Source: Thermanaeromonas toyohensis ToBE
GTDB taxonomy: Bacteria; Bacillota; DSM-521; Neomoorellales; Neomoorellaceae
DNA length: 64,000 bases
Reading direction: 5' to 3'
Assembly (NCBI RefSeq): GCF_900176005.1
Contig: NZ_LT838272.1
Coordinates: 1,941,587 to 2,005,586, forward strand
Shown piece after piece: positions 9,015 to 17,329 of this stretch. The notes below the pieces were generated by a model that worked only from the letters and a program-made list of their open reading frames with translations, was not told the origin of the DNA and did not search any database. A program made the position numbers and the translations under genes. Every line of letters starts with the position of its first letter. Positions within the stretch are counted from its first letter, which is position 1.

Positions 9015-9043
9015 TTGTTAGGAGGAAAGGTTATTGCTATACA
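9015..9043 (+). promoter_or_regulatory. Predicted sigma-A promoter for the HD-sensor riboswitch transcript
   Basis: TTGTTA (9015-9020), exactly 17 nt, TATACA (9038-9043). It lies about 40 nt before the aptamer, in the divergent region between rsbR and the HD gene. Confidence 0.55.
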
Positions 9044-9074
9044 GTGGATTGTATGATATGTTAAAGATGAACCT

Positions 9075-9182
9075 AAATACCGCCCCTCTGTTAAGGGCAA
9101 ACCCGCCGAAAGGCGGGGGCGCAAAGCCACGGGCCTAAGGCTTTTAAGGGCTATGGCAGCCGGGTTGCCGGTGGGGAGGAGT
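9075..9182 (+). promoter_or_regulatory. c-di-GMP-I (GEMM) riboswitch aptamer upstream of the CBS-PAS-HD gene
   Basis: Same GEMM signature as at 3945-4042, with 86 identical bases (9091-9176). A P1 helix can be drawn between CCGCCCC at about 9080-9086 and GGGGAGG at 9173-9179 with one mismatch. The 3' P1 strand GGTGGGGAG (9170-9178) is perfectly complementary to CTCCCCACC (9252-9260), which overlaps the terminator. This predicts that ligand binding favours termination (an OFF switch). Confidence 0.93.
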
Positions 9183-9251
9183 TTATACTTTTACTAAAGC
9201 TTCTAGTAAGTTAGGCTGTTAAGTTAAATATATTAAATATATTCGTTCTGG

Positions 9252-9292
9252 CTCCCCACCAGGGTTGGTATTTATGCCTGGTGTATTTTTTT
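9252..9292 (+). terminator. Terminator/antiterminator platform of the HD-sensor riboswitch
   Basis: CACCAGG (9257-9263) pairs with CCTGGTG (9277-9283), followed by TATTTTTTT. The competing partner CTCCCCACC (9252-9260) shares bases with the 5' arm and matches the aptamer 3' strand over 9 bp. Confidence 0.82.
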
Positions 9293-9338
9293 CATTAACC
9301 TAAACTATTTTAGGGTTTGGGGTGATAGGAGTAAATTT

Positions 9339-10691
9339 ATGGAAAGAAGGAAATATGTGCCCATGCCTAAAGTTAAAGAGGAGAGCCTCCTATCCGAAAT
9401 AGCGAACATAATGATCAGCACAGGAAGCTATATAGTTCAAGTAGAAACCCAAACGGGGGAGCCGATAGGATGGATCGACGTCTTAGATCTGCTTAGAAGT
9501 TATGTTGATATTCCTCAACGTGAGGGTCTGAAAGCCAGGGACATCTGTAGACCCATAGAGGCCTCCGACCATTTAGATGTAGAAACTGCTGGTGAAGAAT
9601 TGAGCCAATGGCTTATACGAGATGGCCGTGTTCTCCCTTACTTTATCTCTCCAGATAAAAGTACAAGCGGCCTGCTTCTTGCCAGTGAAATTATGGCTGA
9701 GTTATTGGGCTTAAAGGAGCAAGAAACCCAAAAACGCCAAGCAGCAGAAAGGGCGTATCAAGAACTGGGTGAGCAAGTACCTCTAGGGATAGCCTTAGTA
9801 GATAGCGAAGGACATCTTTTCTATGCTAATGCTTTAGCCCAAAGGGTTATAAATGGTGCAGGAATGGTACCCCAGGATCTGCGCGAGTTAGCCTCTTCAG
9901 GTAGATCCAAGATAGTTAAATTAGATAATCGCCATTACCGCATAGGTACCCGTAAAATGAAAATGGAACCCACCAGGGCTCCAGAAGATTACTCTTTCTT
10001 GGTCATTTTTACAGACGTTACCACAGAATATAATCTGGTAGAACAGTTAAGGAGTGCCAGAGAGGAAGCGGAACTAGCCCTAGCTGTGATGTTACCAGAC
10101 CAGCGCATCACCTTAAGACTCCAGTCTATTGTGGAATATACAGATACATATGATCCTCAGACGGGTAAAATCAAAATCACAGGTGTAATTTCTCAAGGGG
10201 TATACCGGCACGTCATAAACATATTGAGACTCATTGCTGATACCTTTCGGCAAGGGTTAATGGAGTTACCTGGGATGGAAAAGAATACCCTGGTCACCGC
10301 AGCTATATTCCATGATCTCGCCAAGGTGCAGCCAGAGCTTAAAATAGGAGATTTGGTTGTCCCTCAGGAAACCTTTGAACAAGGATATCTCCATGCTTTT
10401 AGGGGGGCAGCTTTAGCAGAAGGAATCTATCGCTTGAGCCCAGAAATAGTGGAGATAATAAAATATCACCATCATAATGAAGAAGATTTGCCTTCAACTT
10501 TTCCAAATCATCTTCTGCCTATGTACCGCTTTTTTAGGCTTATCGATGGACTCTCTGCCGCCATAACCCGGCGAAACGCTACAGTAAAGATAACTGTAAA
10601 CGGGAGCAGGCTTTCAGTGATTGAGAATAATCCTGTGCCTTGTTACAATCGCTCTTTTGTTTTTGACCTTTATAGTGGAAAGACATACTAG
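9339..10691 (+). CDS. CBS-PAS-HD domain signalling protein
   Basis: 450-residue soluble signalling protein. Residues 1-125 look like a CBS-domain pair (SLLSEIANIMI...GWIDVLDLLRSY and a second, weaker copy). Residues about 140-245 form a PAS domain (VPLGIALVDSEGHLFYANA...FTDVTTEYNLVEQL). Residues about 310-415 hold an HD phosphohydrolase domain: AIFHDLAKVQ supplies the HD pair and IIKYHHHNEED a later His cluster. It is not an HD-GYP, so c-di-GMP hydrolysis is not predicted; the substrate is unknown. TAGGAG about 8 nt before the ATG supports the start. Transcription is under the upstream c-di-GMP riboswitch. It is divergent from the stressosome operon. Confidence 0.85.
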   Translation: MERRKYVPMPKVKEESLLSEIANIMISTGSYIVQVETQTGEPIGWIDVLDLLRSYVDIPQREGLKARDICRPIEASDHLDVETAGEELSQWLIRDGRVLPYFISPDKSTSGLLLASEIMAELLGLKEQETQKRQAAERAYQELGEQVPLGIALVDSEGHLFYANALAQRVINGAGMVPQDLRELASSGRSKIVKLDNRHYRIGTRKMKMEPTRAPEDYSFLVIFTDVTTEYNLVEQLRSAREEAELALAVMLPDQRITLRLQSIVEYTDTYDPQTGKIKITGVISQGVYRHVINILRLIADTFRQGLMELPGMEKNTLVTAAIFHDLAKVQPELKIGDLVVPQETFEQGYLHAFRGAALAEGIYRLSPEIVEIIKYHHHNEEDLPSTFPNHLLPMYRFFRLIDGLSAAITRRNATVKITVNGSRLSVIENNPVPCYNRSFVFDLYSGKTY

Positions 10692-11174
10692 AAAAACCGC
10701 TAAGGTAAGGCTAGAAGCTTAAGCCCAAGGACCAGTTACCAGTGGTATATGCTCCCTTCAGCTACTCCTCCACGTTCGCCTCCTACCTAGTTACCTGCCT
10801 TTCCTTTCTCCTTCTCTTATCCCTAACACCATCCCTAACCATCGAAGAGGAGAAGCAGAAAAGTTACTGCCTTTGAAACTCGAGCTAGGCCATAAAAATG
10901 ATTGCCCAAGGAGGAAAAGACTGTTATTTCAGGTAATGTTCTAAAAGGGGAGGCATCGAATTTAAGGTTCCTAGGTGCCCTGCTCGTTTTTTTATAATGT
11001 GAGGTACATAAGCCATTTCCCCTTATCGATAGTAACTACTTCCGCTAATCCCTGTCAAGGGCAGAAAAAGGGGGATTAAGGGAAGTTTAAGTGTTTATTT
11101 TGGCATTTTAGACATAATTTCTATTTATTACAAACTAAAACGACAAAAAATATAACAGGAGGTTTATAATCATT
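10692..11174. other. Long intergenic region without a recognised gene
   Basis: No ORF with a credible start and ribosome site was found on either strand. The region holds a pyrimidine-rich block near 10790-10850, a weak hairpin followed by TTTTTTT near 10990, an inverted TAATCCC/GGGATTA pair near 11046-11077, and an AT-rich promoter-like stretch from 11100 that includes TTTTAGACATAAT at 11106-11118. The latter 13-mer recurs on the minus strand at 1966-1978. Confidence 0.5.
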
Positions 11175-11537
11175 ATGATAGGTAAGCGTTTGCGGTTTTA
11201 TCGACAAAAAAAGCGATTAACTTTGAAGGATGTAGAAGAGATAACTGGATTGCATGCCACTACCATCTCTGGATACGAACGTGGGATACGTGAACCCTCG
11301 TATAAAGTTTTGCGCACTTTGGCTAAGGTCTATGACATCCCGGTAGCTTATTTGCTTTTAGAGGAAGAAGAAATAATGGAAGTAATACCTTCGGAGATAA
11401 AAGAGCTTGTAGCTCTTATAGAGAAGCGGCCCGAGATTGGAGAGTTTATAGAGGAAATAAAAAATTACCCCCAGTCTCTGGTCAGGGAGCTGCGGCATGT
11501 TCTCCAGAGGATAAGGCGCCTTTCCTTACCTAAATAA
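11175..11537 (+). CDS. Xre-family transcriptional regulator
   Basis: 120-residue DNA-binding protein with an N-terminal HTH (about 4-58: LRFYRQKKRLTLKDVEEITG, then HATTISGYERGIREPS) of the SinR/Xre type and a C-terminal helical region (about 70-115) that may mediate dimerisation. AGGAGG lies upstream of the ATG. SinR-type regulators often govern the motile-to-sessile choice; its position between the c-di-GMP island and motAB fits that but does not prove it. Confidence 0.85.
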   Translation: MIGKRLRFYRQKKRLTLKDVEEITGLHATTISGYERGIREPSYKVLRTLAKVYDIPVAYLLLEEEEIMEVIPSEIKELVALIEKRPEIGEFIEEIKNYPQSLVRELRHVLQRIRRLSLPK

Positions 11538-11622
11538 AAATTGCTTCGTTAATGCCTGGTTTTTTTGGTTATTGAGTTTCCGATAAAGTTCCTTCCTTTT
11601 GTGCAGGAAGTGTGAGGCAAAA

Positions 11623-11629
11623 TGTCGAA
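11623..11629 (+). promoter_or_regulatory. Candidate Spo0A box upstream of motA
   Basis: TGTCGAA exact core, within AAAATGTCGAAAAA, about 57 nt before the motA start. Single short motif, so weak. Confidence 0.3.
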
Positions 11630-11685
11630 AAAGATGGCCTAAAACATTTAATTAAAGGATTTTAAGTAAGGGGGTAGGTTTTGCC

Positions 11686-12486
11686 TTGGACATTCTGGTT
11701 CCAGTCGGTATGCTCATAGGCTTTGGTTCGTTGCTTATGGCTTTCCTCCTGGAGGGAGGGCACTTAACTTCCCTAGTGGGTGTCTCCCCTTTTCTTATTG
11801 TGTTTGGAGGGACCATCGGGGCCACCCTTATAGGTTTGGGGTTAGAGGAAGTACGTTCTCTTCCTGGGCTCCTCAAGGCCGTCCTAGCCAATAAAAAATA
11901 TGATCTCATGGAGACCATTGAACGCTTAGCAGAGTATGCAGTTATAGCCCGTAGGGAAGGATTCCCAGGGTTAGAGAAGCAACTGGAGGACACAACCGAG
12001 CCTTTTTTGCGCACGGCTTTACAGCTTGTGGTGGACGGCACGGATCCCGAATATACTAGAGCCATATTAGAGCAGTACATATACACTACCTCGGAACGCC
12101 ACGCTAAAGGGGTAAAAATATTTGAAGCCGCTGGCGGATATGCCCCTACTATGGGGATCATAGGTACGGTGATGGGGCTGATACACGTGCTTAGCAATAT
12201 CAGCACTCCTGACAAACTCGGGCCTTCGATAGCTTTAGCTTTTGTGGCCACCCTTTACGGTGTTTCTACTGCCAACCTTATATGGTTGCCTATAGCAGCT
12301 AAGCTTAAGGCCAAGTCTGACAAAGAAAGGATTTACCAAGAGTTGGTAGTTGAGGGTGTACTGGCCATCCAGGCCGGGAAGAGCCCCACTGCTCTGCGAA
12401 CTGCATTGTTAGCCTTCCTGTCTCCTGGCAAGCAGCAACAGATGCAAAGGCAGCCTGTAAAGGAGGCTCAGATGGGTGAGGTATAA
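11686..12486 (+). CDS. motA: Flagellar stator protein MotA
   Basis: 266-residue membrane stator subunit that forms the proton or sodium channel with MotB. Four hydrophobic segments are visible (about 4-22, 30-50, 147-170, 180-200). The conserved start (MDILVPVGMLIGFGSLLMAF), FGGTIGATLIGLG and GYAPTMGIIGTVMGLIHVL are typical of MotA. The frame opens with TTG at 11686, preceded by AAGGGGG. It overlaps motB by 11 nt. Confidence 0.95.
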   Translation: MDILVPVGMLIGFGSLLMAFLLEGGHLTSLVGVSPFLIVFGGTIGATLIGLGLEEVRSLPGLLKAVLANKKYDLMETIERLAEYAVIARREGFPGLEKQLEDTTEPFLRTALQLVVDGTDPEYTRAILEQYIYTTSERHAKGVKIFEAAGGYAPTMGIIGTVMGLIHVLSNISTPDKLGPSIALAFVATLYGVSTANLIWLPIAAKLKAKSDKERIYQELVVEGVLAIQAGKSPTALRTALLAFLSPGKQQQMQRQPVKEAQMGEV

Positions 12487-13264
12487 GAGGGCAACAGAAG
12501 AAGGCCACGACAATAAAGAGAGATGGCTTCTGACCTATTCAGATCTTATAACCTTGCTTATGATCTTCTTTGTGGTGATGTACGCCATAAGCGACACTAA
12601 TACCAAGAAACTTGCTGCCCTCGCCCATTCTTTAACCCGAGCTTTGATAGGAACACAGGCTTCAGGGATCTTCCAGGGAGAAGGTGCCAGTGTGGTCCCT
12701 GGGATCCCGGAGATCGGCCCAGCCCAGGGTTCTACAGAGGCAGCTCCAAATGAAGGAGAGAAGGGGGCTGCTTCCCCCAGTTTGGACCAAGTAGCCCAAG
12801 ATTTGGGGAAATTGGTGAGCGCTTCTGGACTGGGCCAGCAGATCACCATCACTCAGGAGGAGCGGGGCGTAATTGTGAGGATGGCCGAGACTGTACTGTT
12901 TCCTAAAGGTTCTGCCGAGCTTACTCCCCAAGCGCGGGAACTTATAAGTAAGGTAGGGAAAATGCTCGCACCGTTACCTAATTACTTGCGTATAGAGGGT
13001 CACACAGATAATCTCCCCATTTATAACGTTAATTTTAGAACCAATTGGGAGCTGGCTGCTGCCCGAGCCCTGACTGTGTTGCATGTGCTAGTCAACGAGA
13101 GTGGTATCAGTCCTGAGCGGCTTTCTGCTACAAGCTATGGTGAGTTCCGCCCTTTGGTACCTAACGATAGCGAAGAGAATATGGCCAGGAATCGGCGGGT
13201 GGATATAGTAATACTTAAAGAGAACTTCAACGCTGTAGAACCTCACCAAGAGGCTAAACAGTGA
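12476..13264 (+). CDS. motB: Flagellar stator protein MotB
   Basis: 262 residues. N-terminal single membrane helix (about 18-40) contains the proton-binding aspartate context LLTYSDLITLLMIFF. A linker rich in Gly/Ala/Glu is followed by an OmpA-like peptidoglycan-binding domain (about 125-250: RIEGHTDNLPI, NRRVDIVI). GTG start at 12476 with AAGGAGG 9 nt upstream inside motA, so translation is coupled. Other flagellar genes are not in the window. Confidence 0.95.
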   Translation: MRYKRATEEGHDNKERWLLTYSDLITLLMIFFVVMYAISDTNTKKLAALAHSLTRALIGTQASGIFQGEGASVVPGIPEIGPAQGSTEAAPNEGEKGAASPSLDQVAQDLGKLVSASGLGQQITITQEERGVIVRMAETVLFPKGSAELTPQARELISKVGKMLAPLPNYLRIEGHTDNLPIYNVNFRTNWELAAARALTVLHVLVNESGISPERLSATSYGEFRPLVPNDSEENMARNRRVDIVILKENFNAVEPHQEAKQ

Positions 13265-13306
13265 GTATAACTCAGGAAAGGCCTTCTAGGGAGGGAAAAT
13301 CCCTAA

Positions 13307-13936
13307 ATGCCGCTTAAGAAGGATGAAGTCAATGTGGGGCTAAAGCCTTGGGAGCAAGCTCCCTTAGGCTATGATTTCTTCGCCCGCGACACCCGAAAGG
13401 TAGCCCTTGAGCTTTTGGGTACCTATATGGTCCATTTTTCTCCGGAAGGGGTTACTGCCGGCAGGGTTGTGGAGACGGAAGCTTATCTTGGACCCTCTGA
13501 TCCGGCCTGCCATTCGGCCCGCGGGCGGACGGAACGGAATGCTGTTATGTTCGGTCCAGCAGGTTTCGTCTATGTATACTTGATTTACGGTGTCCATTAC
13601 TGTATTAATATAACTACAGATAAGCCAGAAATCCCTGCCGCGGTACTTATAAGGGCCCTTGAGCCTGTGGCTGGTCTTGAGCTTATGCAGCGCCGGCGGG
13701 GAACCCATAAACTTAAAGAGCTGTGCCGGGGGCCGGGGAGGTTGGCTCAAGCCATGGGGATTACCCGCGACCTTAACGGGACCAGCGCCATAGAAGGTCC
13801 TATACGTTTTTACCCTCCCCTACCAGGGGACCCCCGAGCTGATATAGTTGTAGCTCCCAGGATAGGTATCCGTGAAGCTACAGATTGGCTCTTAAGGTAT
13901 TACGTCCGTGGGAGTCCTTTCGTATCTTATAAGTAA
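13307..13936 (+). CDS. 3-methyladenine DNA glycosylase (AAG/MPG family)
   Basis: 209-residue base-excision repair enzyme that removes alkylated purines. Family signatures are clear: LARELLG-like ALELLGTYMVH, VVETEAYLGPSDPACHSARG with the catalytic Glu, FGPAGFVYVYLIYGVHYCIN, and GPGRLAQAMGIT. Full family length. Its Shine-Dalgarno GGGAGGGA sits in a small hairpin (AGGGA...TCCCT) just before the ATG, which could dampen translation. It follows motB by 42 nt. Confidence 0.93.
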   Translation: MPLKKDEVNVGLKPWEQAPLGYDFFARDTRKVALELLGTYMVHFSPEGVTAGRVVETEAYLGPSDPACHSARGRTERNAVMFGPAGFVYVYLIYGVHYCINITTDKPEIPAAVLIRALEPVAGLELMQRRRGTHKLKELCRGPGRLAQAMGITRDLNGTSAIEGPIRFYPPLPGDPRADIVVAPRIGIREATDWLLRYYVRGSPFVSYK

Positions 13937-13970
13937 AAAACCCTTCTTTTCTTTAAGGGGGAAGGCCTTA

Positions 13971-14750
13971 ATGGAGCCGCAAGACCTTGATTTTTTGGTA
14001 CGCGCGGTGGTTGATAAAAGGAACGACCATGAAAAAGTTAAAGAAATAATCCGGGATAAAGAAGACTTTATTGAAATCATGCTAGAAGATCCTAAACTGT
14101 TCCGCAAGCTTTGGGAAAAACAAGAGGAGCTGATTTTTATTTCCCCTTACTTTCTTTTTAATATTCTCCTCCGTCAGGTACGCCGCGACTTAAAAAATAT
14201 AACTTATATGTATGAAGGCCATGGCCACATGCGGCTTCCAGTTTTTGATGCCCCAAAGGTAAAGAAAATTTTGGATGATGATTCTATCCTCTCCTATCTT
14301 GCTGAGCTTTTAAGTTCTTTTACCCGTACGCAAACTTTTACTTTAATTTATCGCCTAGGCCCTAAGTTATATCGCCGGGCCTTAAGCAGTATAGACTTAG
14401 ACGATCTTATTTTTCTTGCGGGAATAGTGGACGAAAGATACCGCTTTGAGTTGAACCGGCGCGTAGGTGACCTGGCTTTATTTATAGCAGGCATGTTTCC
14501 AGAATATATAAAAGAGGCCGGGCGGCCAGTGCCCTGGTCAAAGAAGATACCGCGGAGCCTAGAAAATTACCTGGAAGTAGGCCGGTATTACTATACCCTA
14601 GCCAGTGAACATCCGTATGCCTCGGAATTGGGCTTGCGCGATGTCTTAAGCGTTTTAGCGGAAAACGTATCTTCTGTCCAAAAAGCTTTGAGTTGGCTAT
14701 CAGAGAAATACATCGGACCCAAGCGGTCCCTCTGGTTTAATACATTTTAG
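13971..14750 (+). CDS. Conserved protein of unknown function
   Basis: About 259 residues from ATG 13971 (AAGGGGGAAGG upstream). The longer frame from 13908 would overlap the glycosylase gene, so the internal start is preferred. Mostly helical, acidic/basic alternating, no membrane segment, no recognised motif. The last 14 nt overlap the 3' end of the convergent rmuC gene. I do not recognise the family. Confidence 0.7.
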   Translation: MEPQDLDFLVRAVVDKRNDHEKVKEIIRDKEDFIEIMLEDPKLFRKLWEKQEELIFISPYFLFNILLRQVRRDLKNITYMYEGHGHMRLPVFDAPKVKKILDDDSILSYLAELLSSFTRTQTFTLIYRLGPKLYRRALSSIDLDDLIFLAGIVDERYRFELNRRVGDLALFIAGMFPEYIKEAGRPVPWSKKIPRSLENYLEVGRYYYTLASEHPYASELGLRDVLSVLAENVSSVQKALSWLSEKYIGPKRSLWFNTF

Positions 14751-15951
14751 GCAGGTCGCGGGGAACGGTATCTACTTCGGTTAATTCCTTTATCTCCCGC
14801 TGGAGACGGGCTAGGCCCAATTCCTTTAACCGACGGGCGCTGGGGAGTAGTCTACTCTGCCAGGAACCTACTGCCGCATTATATGCATTTACTGCCAGCT
14901 TAAGGCCGCGGTGGATTTCTTCCAAATGTTCAGCAAAGGCAGAGGCGCGCTCGAAGAGCTCCTGGCCAGTCTGGATCACCTTCTCCGCGTTTTCTGTAGC
15001 CTGGCGTTGTTGCCATCCTAAAGCCACAGCCTTAAGAAGGGCTACCAGGGTTATAGGTGTGGCCATTAACACACGTTTTTGTAGGGCTTCTTCAATAAGC
15101 CCTGGTACCTGTTCTACCGCAGCCGCAAAATACGATTCTCCCGGTAAAAATAGAATTACAAAATCTAGACTATTGAACTGGCTTTGATATTCTTTAGAGC
15201 TTAACTGGGAGATAGAAGATTTTACTGCTTGAGCGTAGCGAGCTAAGGCCTCCTTCCGGCTACTTTCCTCTTCGGCTTCTATAGCCTCTAAGTACGCATC
15301 GAGGGGAGTCTTAGCATCGACTATTATTACGCGGTTATTTGGTAGATAAATTATCAGATCGGGCCTAAGCCGGGAATCATTTGATGTGGTCTGGACAGCA
15401 AAATCGCAGTAAGGAGATAACCCGGCCAGCTCTATTACGCGCTGCAAGGTTATTTCTCCCCAGCGGCCCCGCACCTTGGGAGTGCGGAGAGCGCTTACTA
15501 GCCGCTGGGTTTCCTTTTGCAACGCTTCTTGAGCTTTCCCCAGCTCTTCGAGCTGCCGGCTTAAGTTCCCATAAGCCTGTTGACGGGCGTTCTCTAATTC
15601 TTGAAGTCCTTTTTGATAGCGTTCCAAGGTTTCCCGTAAGGGGGTGAGCAGAGCCTCTATGGCTTGTTGGCGATGGGAAAGCTCCCCTTGGGCGGCAAGG
15701 ATCTCTTTATCGAGGATTTGCTTAGCTAGGGTTATAAAAGATTCACTATTGTTCTTTAAGGCTTCAGCGGCTAGGGATTTAAAGTAAGCAGTAAACCTTT
15801 CTTCTAATTTTTGCGTCTGGGCAAGTAAAGTTTCCGCCTGCACCCGTGCTACCCGTTCCTTTTCTAGCCTCTTAAGGCTAGTAATAAGAGCGAACAATCC
15901 TCCTACTAGGAAACCTAGTACAAAGCTCAGCCCAAACTCGCCGATTTCCAT
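14737..15951 (-). CDS. rmuC: DNA recombination protein RmuC
   Basis: 404 residues. N-terminal membrane anchor (about 5-25), a long coiled coil (about 30-150, Glu/Gln/Leu-rich), then the RmuC nuclease-like core (about 155-350: VRGRWGEITLQRVIELAGL, RPDLIIYLPNN, IIVDAKTPLDAYL). RmuC limits recombination between inverted repeats, and the core is a PD-(D/E)XK fold (Asp and the DAK motif visible). Thirteen nt downstream of the CBS-GGDEF gene in the same direction. Confidence 0.93.
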   Translation of the reverse strand: MEIGEFGLSFVLGFLVGGLFALITSLKRLEKERVARVQAETLLAQTQKLEERFTAYFKSLAAEALKNNSESFITLAKQILDKEILAAQGELSHRQQAIEALLTPLRETLERYQKGLQELENARQQAYGNLSRQLEELGKAQEALQKETQRLVSALRTPKVRGRWGEITLQRVIELAGLSPYCDFAVQTTSNDSRLRPDLIIYLPNNRVIIVDAKTPLDAYLEAIEAEEESSRKEALARYAQAVKSSISQLSSKEYQSQFNSLDFVILFLPGESYFAAAVEQVPGLIEEALQKRVLMATPITLVALLKAVALGWQQRQATENAEKVIQTGQELFERASAFAEHLEEIHRGLKLAVNAYNAAVGSWQSRLLPSARRLKELGLARLQREIKELTEVDTVPRDLPKMY

Positions 15952-15964
15952 ACACTATTATCCT

Positions 15965-16858
15965 TTACCCCAATATTCGTTCACAACAATTAAAGGGTGT
16001 TGCCCTAAGTTCAATGGTGTCAGCCACAAAAATCGGCGTGTTAAGTTTTTTGGCTTTAGCTGAGGCCAGGCTGGCCATGTTGACCAGATGCTTGATAATA
16101 TATCCCGGATTTTCGGTAAGGTTACGTAGGCCGGAACGCCGGCCTCCTGAAATTCCAGCTGAAAGAGTAATGGTCACCGGGCAGGGCCATTTTTCCTGGG
16201 CTACTGCGCTTATTATTGTTTCCGCTAATTCTTTGGCTTTGGCCAAGGAGCGGGTCGTAACGATAGCAAACTCATCCCCCGCGTAACGGCATAGTGTATC
16301 TTGCTTAATATCGATTACAGTGTTTAAAATTTCTGCTGTACGGCGGAGTATAATGTCACCGTAGACATGGCCGTATTCTTTATTTATTAGGCCGAAGTTG
16401 TCAATGTCTAAGAAGATTATGGCTATCTCATAGCCGCCTTCTAAAAGTTCCACTGCCTTTTGGTAAAATATTTCTGCTTTGTATAGAGTAGTAAGAGGAT
16501 CTACATATTTTCCGACTTCTCCCATCACTTGGGCTTTAGTGATGACCCCTAGAACAGTTTTTCCATCAGTCACTACTAGTCGCTCGATTTGATGCTGCAG
16601 AAGAAGATTATAAGCCTCCCACAGGGAGGCAGATGGCCGGATAGTGATTACTTTTTTAGTCATAGCATCGGCCACAAGCCTATTGGGGTGGGAGCGCCGG
16701 ATATCCCGGGAAGTGATGATCCCGACCAGTTTACCTTCATCTACTACAGGAAGGCAACCAATATGATGTTGCTCCATAATGGCAGCAGCCAAACGGACAC
16801 TGGCCGAAGAAGGGATAGTGTAGAGCTTTTCGCTGAGGAGGTGCCTTATGGATAGCAC
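15965..16858 (-). CDS. CBS-pair diguanylate cyclase
   Basis: 297 residues: two CBS motifs (about 8-115: MEQHHIGCLPVVDEGKLVGI and HQIERLVVTDGKTVLGVI) followed by a GGDEF domain (about 120-285). The active site is AGDEF in LCRYAGDEFAIV, a variant seen in active cyclases. The I-site position reads IKQD instead of RxxD, so feedback inhibition is probably absent. CBS pairs usually bind adenine nucleotides, so c-di-GMP synthesis may respond to energy state. Starts with GTG overlapping the preceding stop (TAGTG), so translation is coupled to the upstream gene. Confidence 0.88.
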   Translation of the reverse strand: MLSIRHLLSEKLYTIPSSASVRLAAAIMEQHHIGCLPVVDEGKLVGIITSRDIRRSHPNRLVADAMTKKVITIRPSASLWEAYNLLLQHQIERLVVTDGKTVLGVITKAQVMGEVGKYVDPLTTLYKAEIFYQKAVELLEGGYEIAIIFLDIDNFGLINKEYGHVYGDIILRRTAEILNTVIDIKQDTLCRYAGDEFAIVTTRSLAKAKELAETIISAVAQEKWPCPVTITLSAGISGGRRSGLRNLTENPGYIIKHLVNMASLASAKAKKLNTPIFVADTIELRATPFNCCERILG

Positions 16859-17223
16859 TAAAAGGTCACCGCCCTCCGGACATGAATAGAGATTTTTACC
16901 TGGGCCTTCATTACCATCTGTTCATCGGCTATACGGCTACCTTCCTCCATAATCAGGGGGAGGAGTTTTTCCTTAGGGATAAGCTTTAGGAGAGACTTTT
17001 TTATTACTATGGCTTCGAAGATGTCGTCCTCTACCTCTACTACTTCATATTGCTCCGGAGATACAGCATCCACCATGCGCCTTACAGCTTCCGGTCCTAC
17101 AGGAGCCTTTTTTCCTACCAGGAGCACATCTTGGACTGGTGGTATTTCGAATTCCGAGATCTTGATAATGATTTCAGCCCTACGGTCGAAGTCGAGGGAG
17201 CCACTGTTTTCTCGCGGAAGCAA
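16858..17223 (-). CDS. Unknown protein coupled to the CBS-GGDEF gene
   Basis: 121 residues, mixed alpha/beta pattern, no membrane segment, rich in Val/Ile/Glu/Lys. Its stop overlaps the start of the CBS-cyclase gene, so both are probably made together. No family recognised; a regulator or partner of the cyclase is only a guess. Confidence 0.7.
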   Translation of the reverse strand: MLPRENSGSLDFDRRAEIIIKISEFEIPPVQDVLLVGKKAPVGPEAVRRMVDAVSPEQYEVVEVEDDIFEAIVIKKSLLKLIPKEKLLPLIMEEGSRIADEQMVMKAQVKISIHVRRAVTF

Positions 17224-17329
17224 TTACGAAAGCCCCTTTCCCTAATCTTTCCCTTGTAGAATAGTTTGACACAAATTTACTAGCTCGACAAGTTATTTTT
17301 CCTCTATAGATTATGCTTTATTATGCTTT

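Noticed and set aside
11652-12251. 199-residue minus-strand frame over motA
   Set aside because: Antisense to a well-supported MotA gene, with no ribosome site or recognisable content.
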